Source: Flavobacterium sp. IB48 (GTDB taxonomy: Bacteria > Bacteroidota > Bacteroidia > Flavobacteriales > Flavobacteriaceae). From it: a stretch of 64,000 nt of DNA. This document shows positions 52,888 through 62,542 of this stretch, piece after piece. Made by a program: the position numbers and the translations under genes. The notes under the pieces are model-generated. The model searched no databases, was not told the origin of the DNA, and saw only the letters and a program-made list of their open reading frames with translations. The stretch spans positions 1,360,372 through 1,424,371 of the forward strand of contig NZ_JAEFCA010000001.1 in NCBI RefSeq assembly GCF_016405855.1, in the 5' to 3' direction. How positions within the stretch are numbered: position 1 is the first letter of the stretch; each line of letters begins with the position of its first letter.

Positions 52888-54231
52888 ATGGAACAAAAAA
52901 TAAATGAATTTATGGCTCTAATTGAGTCAAAAAATCCAAACGAGCCAGAATTTCTTCAAGCTGTGAGAGAATTTGCTGAAACTGTAATTCCTTTTATATC
53001 AGAACGTAAAAAATACGATGGGAAGAATATACTTCTAAGAATCGCTGAACCAGAGAGATCAATTATATTTAGAGTTCCGTGGGTAGACGATAAAGGAGAA
53101 ATTATTGTAAACAGAGGTTTTAGAATTCAGATGAACTCTGCAATTGGACCTTATAAAGGAGGAATTAGATTTCACCATACAGTAAATTTATCAGTTTTAA
53201 AATTCCTTGCTTTCGAACAAGTTTTCAAAAACAGTTTGACAACTCTTCCAATGGGTGGAGGTAAAGGTGGTTCTGATTTTGACCCAGAAGGAAAATCAGA
53301 TGGTGAAATTATGCGTTTCTGCCAATCGTTTATGACAGAATTATGCCGTCATATTGGTCCAGATCTTGACGTTCCAGCTGGAGATATTGGTGTAGGAGCA
53401 AGAGAAATTGGATATTTGTTTGGCCAATACAAAAGAATTAGAAATGAATTTACGGGAGTTTTAACTGGAAAAGGTTTGGCTTACGGTGGTTCATTGATTA
53501 GACCAGAAGCAACAGGATATGGAGTAGTTTACTTTACAGATCAAATGCTTCGTACAATTGGTCATGAAATTAAAGGTAAAAGAGTTGCTATTTCTGGATT
53601 CGGAAATGTGGCTTGGGGAGTTGCTTTAAAAGTAAATGAATTAGGAGGTAAAGTAGTTACTATTTCTGGACCTGATGGTTATATTTATGATGAAGAAGGT
53701 ATTTCTGGAGAAAAAATTGACCATATGGTTGAAATGAGAGCTACTGGAGATAATAGAGCAGAAAGATATTTGGAGAAATATCCAAATGCTATTTTCCATA
53801 AAGGAAAAAGCCCTTGGGAAGTAAAAGTAGATATCGCTATTCCTTGCGCTACTCAAAACGAGTTAAATGGAGATGATGCTAAGAAGTTAATTGATAATGG
53901 CGTTTTATGTGTTACAGAAGCTGCAAATATGCCTTCTACATTAGATGCTATTAAACTTTTCTTAGACAATAAAGTATTATTCGCACCAGGAAAAGCTGCA
54001 AATGCTGGAGGTGTTGCTGCTTCTGGATTAGAAATGACTCAAAACTCAATACGTTTAAACTGGACAAGTGAAGAAGTGGATTTGAGATTGAAAGAAATCA
54101 TGATCGGAATTCATAACCAATGTAAAAAATACGGTGCAGAAGAAGACGGATATGTTAACTACGTAAAAGGAGCTAATATTGCCGGATTTGTAAAAGTTGC
54201 CGATGCTATGCTTGCTCAAGGTGTAGTTTAA
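52888..54231 (+). CDS. gdhA: Glutamate dehydrogenase (NADP-type)
   Basis: A 447-residue hexameric-type glutamate dehydrogenase, which interconverts 2-oxoglutarate plus ammonium and glutamate. The catalytic Lys motif LPMGGGKGGSDFDP and the GFGNVAWG nucleotide loop are present, and length matches the small NADP-dependent class. It is monocistronic. The long leader may carry nitrogen-related control. Confidence 0.95.
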   Translation: MEQKINEFMALIESKNPNEPEFLQAVREFAETVIPFISERKKYDGKNILLRIAEPERSIIFRVPWVDDKGEIIVNRGFRIQMNSAIGPYKGGIRFHHTVNLSVLKFLAFEQVFKNSLTTLPMGGGKGGSDFDPEGKSDGEIMRFCQSFMTELCRHIGPDLDVPAGDIGVGAREIGYLFGQYKRIRNEFTGVLTGKGLAYGGSLIRPEATGYGVVYFTDQMLRTIGHEIKGKRVAISGFGNVAWGVALKVNELGGKVVTISGPDGYIYDEEGISGEKIDHMVEMRATGDNRAERYLEKYPNAIFHKGKSPWEVKVDIAIPCATQNELNGDDAKKLIDNGVLCVTEAANMPSTLDAIKLFLDNKVLFAPGKAANAGGVAASGLEMTQNSIRLNWTSEEVDLRLKEIMIGIHNQCKKYGAEEDGYVNYVKGANIAGFVKVADAMLAQGVV

Positions 54232-54252
54232 GATTTAATTACAATAATTAGA

Positions 54253-54291
54253 AATGCCCTCGTTATCTTCATAAGATATCGGGGGTATTTT
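54253..54291 (+). terminator. Terminator of gdhA
   Basis: A long imperfect stem, ATGCCCTCGTTATCTT against AAGATATCGGGGGTAT, followed by a T-rich tract; about 20 bases after the stop codon. Confidence 0.85.
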
Positions 54292-54305
54292 ATTTGTACT
54301 AAAAA

Positions 54306-54335
54306 TTAAATAAAATTCCGTTTGTAGTATATTTG
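54306..54335 (+). promoter_or_regulatory. Promoter of porZ
   Basis: TATATTTG at 54328-54335 matches TAnnTTTG; 19 bases upstream stands TTA (54306-54308), one base off the -33 TTG. A start codon choice at 54333 would lie inside the -7 element, which supports the later ATG. Confidence 0.62.
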
Positions 54336-54353
54336 TCTATTCGAATACATTAT

Positions 54354-56639
54354 ATGATGAAAAAAGTTTTTTTCTGCGGTTTGTTTTTACTTCTAATTCA
54401 GTTTTGCATGGCGCAGGGCAAATTGTCTTGGCAAGGTTATTTTTCATTTAATGAAGTAAAGGATATCTCAGAATCAACAACAGCTGTAATAGCAGCTTCA
54501 GAAAATGCATTGTTTTCAAGAAACGTAACGACAAATATCCTTAAATCGATTACTACAGTTGACGGACTTTCAGGTCAGACAATTTCTGCAGTTTACTACA
54601 GCGAAGCATTCAAAAAAACAATAGTTGGCTATGAAAATGGACTAATGATTTTAATTAATGATGCTGACGGAAGTATGTTGAAAGTCGTTGATATTATTAA
54701 TAAACAACTGCCAGCAAATACTAAAAAAATCAATCATTTTATGGAGAATAATGGATTGATATATGTTTCTTGCGATTTTGGAATTGTTCAATTCAATCTT
54801 AAAACTTCACAATTCGGAGACACTTATTTTATTGGTGATAATGGAGCAGAAATAAGTGTAAAACAAACGGCAATGTTTAACGGATTTATTTTTGTGGCCA
54901 CTTCTAGCGGTATTAGAAAAGCTGATAGTGCAAACGCTAATCTTGTAGATTTTAGTCAATGGTCAATTGTAAATGGAGGAGATTGGTCTAGTGTTGAAGC
55001 TTTAGATACAGAACTTATTGCAATAAATAGTTCTGGATATATTCATCGATTCAATTCAAATGTATTTGTGGGCTTTTTGCAATTACCTCAAGCGGCTATT
55101 GATGCAAGAGTAAAAAATCATAATTTATTTGTTACAACCGCCAATACTGTTTATGTCTATAATAATCAAATGGTATTGAATAGGCAAATTACAAATGCTC
55201 AGGTTTTAGATAATAGTTTGAATTTTAGTTGCGCAACCGCAGTTGGGGATCAGATTTTTATCGGGACAAAAGAAAAAGGTTTGTTTGTTTCTTCTTTAAA
55301 TAACGTCACAGTTTTCGAAAATAGTACTCCCAGTGGACCAGTACGCAACAATATTTTTTCTATAGATGCTGGTTCAAATGTTTTGTGGGCAGTATATGGA
55401 GATTACGATGCTGTGTACAACCCTTATCCTTTAGATAGTTACGGAATTAGTCGCTTTAATGCTTCGGGATGGTTAAATATTCCATATTCTGATGTTTTTG
55501 ACGCAAAATCAATAACCAGAATTTATATCAATCCGAATAACGAAAAGCAAGTTTATGCGGGTTCTTTTTTTTCTGGATTGTTGAAGATTGAAAATGATGT
55601 TCCAACTCTTTTGTATAATGAAAAAAACAGTGGTTTGGAGTCAATTACAACAGAAGGTCCAAATTATATAGATGTCCGAATTAATGCAACTGCTTTTGAT
55701 AAAACTGGAAATCTTTGGGTTACCAATAGTAGAATCAATAACGGATTGAAAGTTTTAAAAACAAATGGGCAATGGGGCAGCTATTCGATGGCTGCAATAT
55801 CAGAAGATGTGGGGGAAGAGAATTATTCGAGTATAGTAATAGATCGCAATAATGTAAAGTGGATCGGGACCTATAAAACTGGAGTTGTTGGATTTAATGA
55901 AAGCACTAATACCTTTAAAAAAATGACTTTTGGCGCTGATGCTGGTAATTTGCCAATTGCAGATGTAAGAGCGATTGCTTTAGATACAAAGAATCAGCTT
56001 TGGATTGGAACGACAAAGGGTTTGAGAGTTTTGCCTAACGTCTCGAGTTTTCAATCTGAAAGTCAGCTAAAAGCCAATCCAATTATTATTACAGAAGATA
56101 ATTTGGCTCAAGAATTATTATACGAGCAGTTTGTAACTTCTATTGCGGTTGATGGGGCAAATAACAAATGGATCGGAACTGCAGATTCTGGAGTATTTAT
56201 GGTTTCGCCAAATGGACAGGAAACAAAATATCATTTTACAATAAACAATTCGCCATTACCAAGTAATTATGTAAATGATATTAAGATAAATGGTAGAACA
56301 GGAGAAGTTTTTATTGCAACCAGTAAAGGATTGGTTTCGTTTGGCGGAATTTCAACAGATGCCAATGAAGATTTAAGCAATGTTTATGTTTATCCAAATC
56401 CAGTTCGTCCTAATTACACAGGAACCGTTAAAGTTGCAGGATTAATTGATAAGGCAAATGTCAAAATTACTGACATTGAGGGGAACTTAGTTTACGAGGT
56501 AACATCTTCGGGCGGAACAATCGAATGGGACACAACTGCTTTCGGAAGATATAAAGTAGCATCTGGAGTTTACATGGTTTTTATTTCTGCTCAAGACGGA
56601 GGAGAAACTAAAGTTAAAAAAGTGATGATTATTAGATAA
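54354..56639 (+). CDS. porZ: Type IX secretion system protein PorZ (beta-propeller)
   Basis: A 761-residue secreted protein. The signal peptide (about 1-20, ending CMAQG) precedes two seven-bladed beta-propellers of two-component-regulator type (about 25-670, with repeats such as NKWIGTADSGVF and NVKWIGTYKTGVV), and a C-terminal type IX sorting-like domain (about 680-761, VYVYPNPVRPN at its start). This architecture is that of PorZ, which helps deliver anionic LPS to cargo in the T9SS. The start is the ATG at 54354, just after the promoter. No other por/spr gene is nearby. Confidence 0.88.
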   Translation: MMKKVFFCGLFLLLIQFCMAQGKLSWQGYFSFNEVKDISESTTAVIAASENALFSRNVTTNILKSITTVDGLSGQTISAVYYSEAFKKTIVGYENGLMILINDADGSMLKVVDIINKQLPANTKKINHFMENNGLIYVSCDFGIVQFNLKTSQFGDTYFIGDNGAEISVKQTAMFNGFIFVATSSGIRKADSANANLVDFSQWSIVNGGDWSSVEALDTELIAINSSGYIHRFNSNVFVGFLQLPQAAIDARVKNHNLFVTTANTVYVYNNQMVLNRQITNAQVLDNSLNFSCATAVGDQIFIGTKEKGLFVSSLNNVTVFENSTPSGPVRNNIFSIDAGSNVLWAVYGDYDAVYNPYPLDSYGISRFNASGWLNIPYSDVFDAKSITRIYINPNNEKQVYAGSFFSGLLKIENDVPTLLYNEKNSGLESITTEGPNYIDVRINATAFDKTGNLWVTNSRINNGLKVLKTNGQWGSYSMAAISEDVGEENYSSIVIDRNNVKWIGTYKTGVVGFNESTNTFKKMTFGADAGNLPIADVRAIALDTKNQLWIGTTKGLRVLPNVSSFQSESQLKANPIIITEDNLAQELLYEQFVTSIAVDGANNKWIGTADSGVFMVSPNGQETKYHFTINNSPLPSNYVNDIKINGRTGEVFIATSKGLVSFGGISTDANEDLSNVYVYPNPVRPNYTGTVKVAGLIDKANVKITDIEGNLVYEVTSSGGTIEWDTTAFGRYKVASGVYMVFISAQDGGETKVKKVMIIR

Positions 56640-56702
56640 TATTCAGCCGCAGTCACAGTTTTCAGTGAAAGCTAAAACTTCAAACAAAAAAATAAAAATC
56701 TT

Positions 56703-57416
56703 TTGCAAGTCAAAACCAAAGCCATAGTAATTTCATCATTAAAATTTCAGGAAAAAAGCTTGATCGTAAAATGTTTTACACTATCCAGTGGACTGAAATC
56801 TTATTTTGTACGTGACGCTTTTTCTAGCAGAAAGGCAAGTCAGAAAATTGCTTATTTTCAGCCGTTTTCGATTTTAGAAATTGAAGCCGTTCACAAAAAT
56901 AAAGGCACTTTAGAAAATTTTAAAGAAATAAAAAGTGCTGTTCCATTTCAGACTATTCATACTGATATTGTGAAAAGTACAATGGTTATGTTTCTTTCAG
57001 AGATGCTGCATTATTCTATTCAAGAAGAAGAAAAAAACGAACAGTTATTTCTCTTTTTAGAAACGGCATTAACTTGGCTAGATCATCATGATGAAATTTC
57101 TAATTTTCATTTAATTCTGCTCTTAGAAATCACAAAATATCTTGGTTTTTATCCCGATACTTCTGAGATCGATTTGCCTTTTTTTGAAATGAATGAAGGC
57201 GTTTTTACACTTTTTCAAAAAGCAAATGTGCTTTCAGAACATGAAACCAATTTGTTTAAAAAATTACTGGAATTAAAATTTGATAATGATCAAAAAGTCT
57301 TTCATGTTTTAGAAAGACAAATTCTTCTGAAAATTCTAATCGATTATTATAGTCTTCATTTGGAAGGATTCAAAAAACCTAAATCTTTAGAGATTTTAAA
57401 GGAAGTTTTCTCTTAA
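56703..57416 (+). CDS. recO: DNA repair protein RecO
   Basis: A 237-residue RecO. The N-terminal OB-fold begins MQVKTKAIVISSLKF, then a helical region follows (LLEITKYLGFYPD). It anneals and loads RecA with RecR. The start is a TTG at 56703, the only plausible start matching the family N-terminus; no ATG is available earlier. It lies 63 bases after porZ. Confidence 0.88.
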   Translation: MQVKTKAIVISSLKFQEKSLIVKCFTLSSGLKSYFVRDAFSSRKASQKIAYFQPFSILEIEAVHKNKGTLENFKEIKSAVPFQTIHTDIVKSTMVMFLSEMLHYSIQEEEKNEQLFLFLETALTWLDHHDEISNFHLILLLEITKYLGFYPDTSEIDLPFFEMNEGVFTLFQKANVLSEHETNLFKKLLELKFDNDQKVFHVLERQILLKILIDYYSLHLEGFKKPKSLEILKEVFS

Positions 57417-57546
57417 ATAGATAAAAAGAACATTATTTGTTGCGGAATCTACTCAAAATTTCCCGAAATCGGTCTTTTTTCCGTTATCTTTTATCTATTT
57501 CCCTCAAAATTCCTTACTTTCGCACCTCGTTTAAGAAAAGGATAAA

Positions 57547-60500
57547 ATGAGTACAAAATTTACTGAATACAAAGGACTTGACTTGCCAACTGTAGCGTCT
57601 GAAGTTCTTGATTTTTGGAAGAAAGAAAATATATTTGAAAAGAGTGTGACAACTCGCGAAGGTGCTGAGCCTTTCGTATTTTTTGAAGGTCCGCCTTCAG
57701 CAAACGGATTACCTGGAATTCACCACGTAATGGCACGTGCGATTAAAGATATTTTTTGCAGATATAAAACTCAGAAAGGTTTTCAGGTTAAAAGAAAAGC
57801 TGGATGGGATACTCACGGTTTGCCTGTAGAATTGGGTACCGAAAAAGAATTAGGAATTACAAAAGAAGATATTGGCAAAACGATTTCGATCGAAGAATAT
57901 AACGAAGCGTGTAAAAAAACCGTTATGCGTTATACCGACGTATGGAATGATTTGACCGAAAAAATGGGTTATTGGGTAGATATGGAAGATCCATATGTGA
58001 CTTATAAGCCAAAATACATGGAATCGGTTTGGTGGCTTTTGAAACAAATCTATGATAAAGGTTTATTGTACAAAGGATACACAATTCAGCCATATTCTCC
58101 AAAAGCAGGAACAGGATTATCTTCTCACGAAGTAAATCAGCCTGGAGCTTACCGTGATGTAACTGATACTACAATTGTAGCACAGTTTAAAACGCTTCCA
58201 GAAACTTTGCCTTCATTCTTGCAAGGTTTTGGAGATATTCACATTTTAGCTTGGACGACAACTCCTTGGACATTGCCATCAAATACAGCTTTGACAGTTG
58301 GTCCAAAAATCGATTATGTTTTAGTTAAAACTTTCAATCAATATACTTTTGAGCCAATTAATGTTGTTTTGGCTAAAAACTTAGTTGGAAAACAATTCGG
58401 AAAAGGATTTTTCTTAAGTGAAGACGATGCTGATTTTGACAATGTGAAAAACGGTGACAAAAAACTTCCTTACAAAATTTTAACCGAAGCAAAAGGAGCG
58501 GATTTAGTAGAAATTCGTTACGAGCAATTATTGCCTTATGTACTGCCTTATGAAAATGCTGAAAACGCATTTAGAGTAATCGCAGGTGATTTTGTTACAA
58601 CTGAAGATGGAACGGGAATTGTACATACAGCTCCGACTTTTGGTGCAGATGATGCTAAAGTGGCAAAAGAAGCAAAACCAGAAGTTCCGCCAATGTTGGT
58701 TTTAGACGAAAACGGAACTCCAGTTCCATTAGTAGATTTACAAGGAAAATTCACTTCACATTTAGGTGATTTAGCTGGTAAATACGTTAAAAACGAATAT
58801 TACGATGCAGGACAAGCTCCAGAGAAATCTGTAGATGTTGAAATTGCGATTCGTTTAAAAGAAGAAAACAAAGCTTTTAAAGTTGAAAAATACGTGCACA
58901 GTTATCCACACAGCTGGAGAACAGACGAGCCGTTATTATACTATCCTCTAGATTCATGGTTCATCAAAGTAACCGATGTAAAAGATAGAATGTTCGACCT
59001 GAACGAAACTATCAATTGGAAACCTAAATCTACTGGTGAAGGACGTTTTGGAAATTGGCTTAAAAATGCTAATGATTGGAACTTATCTCGTTCTAGATAT
59101 TGGGGTATTCCTTTGCCAATTTGGAGAACAGAAGATAAAACAGAAGAAGTTATTATCGGTTCTGTTGAAGAATTGTACAATGCAATCGAAAAATCGATCG
59201 AAGCAGGTTTCCAAAAAGAAAATCCGTTTAAAGGATTTGAAATCGGAAATATGTCTGAGGCAAATTACGATTTAATCGATTTACACAAAAACGTGGTTGA
59301 TGGACTTACTTTAGTTTCGGCTTCAGGGAAACCAATGAAGCGTGAAAGTGATCTAATCGACGTTTGGTTTGATTCTGGAGCAATGCCTTATGCACAATGG
59401 CATTATCCTTTTGAAAACAAAGAAAAAATTGATGATAATAAAGATTTTCCAGCAAATTTTATTGCAGAAGGAGTAGATCAAACACGTGGATGGTTCTACA
59501 CTTTGCATGCAATCGGAACTTTGGTTTTTGATAAAGTAGCATATAAAAACGTAGTTTCTAATGGTTTAGTTTTAGATAAAAATGGAATTAAAATGTCTAA
59601 GAGTAAAGGAAATACGATAGACCCATTTAAAACCATTGCAGAAAACGGTCCAGATGCTACACGTTGGTATATGATTATGAATGCAAATCCGTGGGATAAC
59701 TTGAAGTTTGACCTTGAAGGAATTGCTGAGGTTAAACGTAAATTCTTCGGAACACTTTACAATACCTATTCATTCTTCTCGTTATATGCTAACATCGACG
59801 GATTTAAATACGAAGAAGCTGAAATTCCGTTAAACGAAAGACCAGAAATCGATCAGTGGATTATTTCTGAATTACATTCGTTAATCAAATTTGTTGACGA
59901 ATGTTATGAAGATTACGAGCCAACAAAAGCGACAAGAGCCATTTCTGATTTCGTTCAGGAAAACTTAAGTAACTGGTACGTTCGTTTATGTCGTCGTCGT
60001 TTCTGGAAAGGAGAATACGCTAAAGATAAAATTGCAGCTTACCAAACGCTTTATACTTGTTTGCTTACCATTAGTAAATTAAGCGCTCCAGTTGCTCCAT
60101 TTTTTATGGATAAATTATACAGAGATTTGATAGCTTCTACGGGAACCGAGGATTTTGCTAGTGTTCACTTGGCAGAATTCCCAAAATTTGTCGAAAACTT
60201 TGTTAATAAAACGTTGGAAAGCAAAATGCAGAAGGCGCAAACGATCTCATCTTTGGTGTTGTCACTACGTAAAAAAGAGATGATAAAAGTTCGTCAACCT
60301 TTGCAAAAGGTAATGATTCCAGTACTTGACGAGAATCAGCGTGCTGAAATCGAAGCGATTTCTGACCTTGTAAAAGCTGAGGTAAATGTTAAAGAAATTG
60401 AACTTTTAGATGATGCTTCAGGTATTTTGGTAAAACAAATTAAGCCTAATTTTAAGGCGCTTGGCCCACGTTTTGGTAAGGATATGGGGTTGATTTCCAA

Positions 60501-60948
60501 AGAGATACAAAGTTTTTCTGCGGATCAAATCAATCAGCTGGACAAGCAAGGGACGCTAGATATTGTTATTGCAGGAAATAGTGTAACTTTATCATTAGAA
60601 GATGTGGAAATTACATCGCAAGATATCGAAGGATGGTTGGTTGCTAATTCAAACGGAATAACAGTTGCGCTTGATATTACTCTTACCGAAGAATTAAAAA
60701 ATGAAGGTATCGCTAGAGAATTAGTTAATAGAATACAAAACATTCGTAAAGACTCAGGATTTGAGGTTACGGATAAGATTAAAGTTCAAATAAAACGAGA
60801 CGGTATTTTAGAAGATGCAGTTTCAAAAAATGAAGACTATATTAAGTCTGAAACATTAACAGACGAACTAGTTTTTGCTGACGTTTTAGAAAACGGCACA
60901 GAAATTGAGTTTGATGACATTAGAACCATTATATTAATTTCAAAATAG
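57547..60948 (+). CDS. ileS: Isoleucyl-tRNA synthetase with GXHH in place of HIGH
   Basis: A 1133-residue IleRS of the long eukaryotic-like type. Domains: catalytic core with the signature-1 region GIHH (57-60, where the canonical pattern is HxGH), editing domain (about 190-410), KMSKS (KMSKSKGNTID) and an anticodon-binding C-terminus. The first and third residues of the HIGH motif are swapped, a form found in some IleRS2 enzymes and linked to strong mupirocin resistance. It is the only ileS seen here, so it is probably the housekeeping enzyme. A TACTTTCG element (57515-57522) is a likely -7. Confidence 0.97.
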   Translation: MSTKFTEYKGLDLPTVASEVLDFWKKENIFEKSVTTREGAEPFVFFEGPPSANGLPGIHHVMARAIKDIFCRYKTQKGFQVKRKAGWDTHGLPVELGTEKELGITKEDIGKTISIEEYNEACKKTVMRYTDVWNDLTEKMGYWVDMEDPYVTYKPKYMESVWWLLKQIYDKGLLYKGYTIQPYSPKAGTGLSSHEVNQPGAYRDVTDTTIVAQFKTLPETLPSFLQGFGDIHILAWTTTPWTLPSNTALTVGPKIDYVLVKTFNQYTFEPINVVLAKNLVGKQFGKGFFLSEDDADFDNVKNGDKKLPYKILTEAKGADLVEIRYEQLLPYVLPYENAENAFRVIAGDFVTTEDGTGIVHTAPTFGADDAKVAKEAKPEVPPMLVLDENGTPVPLVDLQGKFTSHLGDLAGKYVKNEYYDAGQAPEKSVDVEIAIRLKEENKAFKVEKYVHSYPHSWRTDEPLLYYPLDSWFIKVTDVKDRMFDLNETINWKPKSTGEGRFGNWLKNANDWNLSRSRYWGIPLPIWRTEDKTEEVIIGSVEELYNAIEKSIEAGFQKENPFKGFEIGNMSEANYDLIDLHKNVVDGLTLVSASGKPMKRESDLIDVWFDSGAMPYAQWHYPFENKEKIDDNKDFPANFIAEGVDQTRGWFYTLHAIGTLVFDKVAYKNVVSNGLVLDKNGIKMSKSKGNTIDPFKTIAENGPDATRWYMIMNANPWDNLKFDLEGIAEVKRKFFGTLYNTYSFFSLYANIDGFKYEEAEIPLNERPEIDQWIISELHSLIKFVDECYEDYEPTKATRAISDFVQENLSNWYVRLCRRRFWKGEYAKDKIAAYQTLYTCLLTISKLSAPVAPFFMDKLYRDLIASTGTEDFASVHLAEFPKFVENFVNKTLESKMQKAQTISSLVLSLRKKEMIKVRQPLQKVMIPVLDENQRAEIEAISDLVKAEVNVKEIELLDDASGILVKQIKPNFKALGPRFGKDMGLISKEIQSFSADQINQLDKQGTLDIVIAGNSVTLSLEDVEITSQDIEGWLVANSNGITVALDITLTEELKNEGIARELVNRIQNIRKDSGFEVTDKIKVQIKRDGILEDAVSKNEDYIKSETLTDELVFADVLENGTEIEFDDIRTIILISK

Positions 60949-60954
60949 TAGAAA

Positions 60955-61335
60955 ATGATAGATGAAATTATTAGATACTCAGATGCAGATTTAGCAGAGT
61001 TCAAAGAAATAATCCAAGCAAAAATTAAAAAAGCACAAGAAGATCTTGATTTGATCAAAAGTGCCTATATGAACGATTTGAATAACGGAACTGACGATAC
61101 TTCTCCAACTTTTAAAGCTTTTGAAGAAGGAAGTGAGACCATGTCTAAAGAAGCAAACTCTCAGTTGGCTATCAGACAAGAGAAATTCATTCGTGACTTA
61201 AAAAATGCTTTATTCCGTGTGGAAAATAAAACTTACGGTATCTGCAAAGTAACAGGTAAATTAATTAGCAAAGAAAGGCTTAAAATCGTTCCTCATGCAA
61301 CAATGAGTATCGAAGCTAAAAACTTGCAACGATAA
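60955..61335 (+). CDS. DksA/TraR-like protein without the C4 zinc finger
   Basis: A 126-residue DksA-type protein: an N-terminal coiled coil (about 5-85, with DLAEFKEIIQAKIKKAQEDL, exactly 20 residues, then more) and the C-terminal globular part YGICKVTGKLISKERLKIVP. Of the four zinc cysteines only one is left (in YGICK); the last pair is replaced by SIEA. The RLKIVPHA pattern is kept. Such versions are the rule in flavobacteria. It probably binds RNA polymerase. It lies 6 bases after ileS, so they are cotranscribed. Confidence 0.9.
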   Translation: MIDEIIRYSDADLAEFKEIIQAKIKKAQEDLDLIKSAYMNDLNNGTDDTSPTFKAFEEGSETMSKEANSQLAIRQEKFIRDLKNALFRVENKTYGICKVTGKLISKERLKIVPHATMSIEAKNLQR

Positions 61336-61356
61336 GATTGCGTAGAAATATGTAAT

Positions 61357-61388
61357 AAAAAAGCGCTCCTTTATGGAGCGCTTTTTTT
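61357..61388 (+). terminator. Terminator of the ileS-dksA-like unit
   Basis: A stem AAAAGCGCTCC/GGAGCGCTTTT with a 5-base loop and T-run, 22 bases after the stop codon. Confidence 0.95.
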
Positions 61389-61535
61389 GTTTAATGTTTA
61401 ACTATGAGCTAGTTTACTAGTGAATTTGTACTTTGAAAGAAATTGTTTATAATTAATCAAAATAAAATTAAAAATGCGGTATTGATTTTTGTAAGAACAA
61501 TTTCGTTTGTTTTACTTTCATTCATTATAAGCTAT

Positions 61536-61564
61536 AAAAAAACCGTCTTGAATTAAGACGGTTT
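61536..61564 (-). terminator. Terminator of the Roadblock pair
   Basis: AAACCGTCTT (61540-61549) pairs with AAGACGGTTT (61555-61564); the A-run at the left gives a U-tract on the - strand. It begins 25 bases beyond the stop codon of the downstream Roadblock gene. Confidence 0.92.
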
Positions 61565-61588
61565 GTAATGGATAAAATTTAAGAAAAA

Positions 61589-61969
61589 TTATGCTAGGTT
61601 TTTTTCAACGTCAGCTTTGTGTTTTCTTAAAATAGCTCTTGTCATACCCAGATTAGCTTTTGAAGCATCTGCGGCCAAGTAAATCATGAACTTTTTGTTT
61701 GGAGAAATGTCGATAATATGAATTTGATTAGAAAGTGTAATCAAAATATCTTCGATATCCTGGTTTAAGTTTAATGCTTTTACAGCACTTAGTTTAGCTT
61801 TTACAACCTCTAGGTTATAAGCTGCTGCAAGTTCAGGGTCAAAACTAGGGTCGATAGTTAAATTTCCAAAACTTAATCCAGATTCAATTTCAGTTACTGC
61901 TACAGCGATAAAGCCGTTCACGTTTGTTTTCATTTCATTTAAAAACACGTTTAAAAAATCATTACTCAT
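61589..61969 (-). CDS. Roadblock/LC7-like protein, gene 2 of the pair
   Basis: A 126-residue protein that resembles Roadblock/LC7 (MglB-type) domains in size and layout: a first strand GFIAVAVTEIESGLSFGNL, a central helix, then HIIDISPNKKFMIYLAAD and a last helix. It lies 35 bases downstream of a second such gene on the same strand. Roadblock domains dimerise and modulate small GTPases, but no MglA-type GTPase is in the window. Sequence similarity is weak, so confidence in the fold is moderate. Confidence 0.72.
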   Translation of the reverse strand: MSNDFLNVFLNEMKTNVNGFIAVAVTEIESGLSFGNLTIDPSFDPELAAAYNLEVVKAKLSAVKALNLNQDIEDILITLSNQIHIIDISPNKKFMIYLAADASKANLGMTRAILRKHKADVEKNLA

Positions 61970-62004
61970 AGTTCATTTGGGTTATTTGTTAATAGAATTT
62001 ATTG

Positions 62005-62361
62005 TTATTTCAATAATGAATTTTTGCTTAATTCAGCAGAAACTTCTTCTGTAGAACGCATCAATAATGCAAGGTTGCTTCCTTCTCGAGAAAAAGCAAC
62101 AATGAAATTGGAACCGCTTATTTTGTTTCCAACGATAACGCCTTCGGCGCTTTTTAAGTACAATTGTTTTAAAGAGCCTTTTTCTAAATCAAGTAAGAAT
62201 TTTTCGCTCATAGATAAAATTGCTGCGCTCATTGCGGCGATACTATCTCCATAGTCTAAATTCAGTGAGGTAATGAGTTTGCCTTTTCCATTTAAAATTA
62301 AAGCTGCTGTAGATTTTGTGCTGACAAGAAAGTCATTTAGGGTAGTTGTGATTTCATTCAT
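62005..62361 (-). CDS. Roadblock/LC7-like protein, gene 1 of the pair
   Basis: A 118-residue protein with a better Roadblock/LC7 pattern: TAALILNGKGKLITSLNL, then the helix DSIAAMSAAILSMSEKFL, then KQLYLKSAEGVIVGNKI and the last strand FIVAFSREGSNLALLM. It is the first gene of the pair. A -7 element (TATATTTG, - strand, 62464-62471) stands about 100 bases upstream. Probably a homo- or heterodimer with its neighbour. Confidence 0.8.
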   Translation of the reverse strand: MNEITTTLNDFLVSTKSTAALILNGKGKLITSLNLDYGDSIAAMSAAILSMSEKFLLDLEKGSLKQLYLKSAEGVIVGNKISGSNFIVAFSREGSNLALLMRSTEEVSAELSKNSLLK

Positions 62362-62463
62362 GATTTTGTAGGATTTTGGGATGAATGTTAAATTCAGTTC
62401 ATTTGGAATTTGGATTTAAAAATTAATTGCTGTTTAACCTAAACAAGTGTTAATTTTTATTAA

Positions 62464-62471
62464 CAAATATA
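62464..62471 (-). promoter_or_regulatory. -7 element of the Roadblock pair
   Basis: TATATTTG on the - strand matches TAnnTTTG. No TTG stands at the standard distance. It implies a leader of roughly 95 bases. Confidence 0.45.
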
Positions 62472-62542
62472 AATTAAATTATGTATCATTGTAGTACCAA
62501 ATCAGTAATAATTTAAATTATTTACTACAAAAAACTTACATT

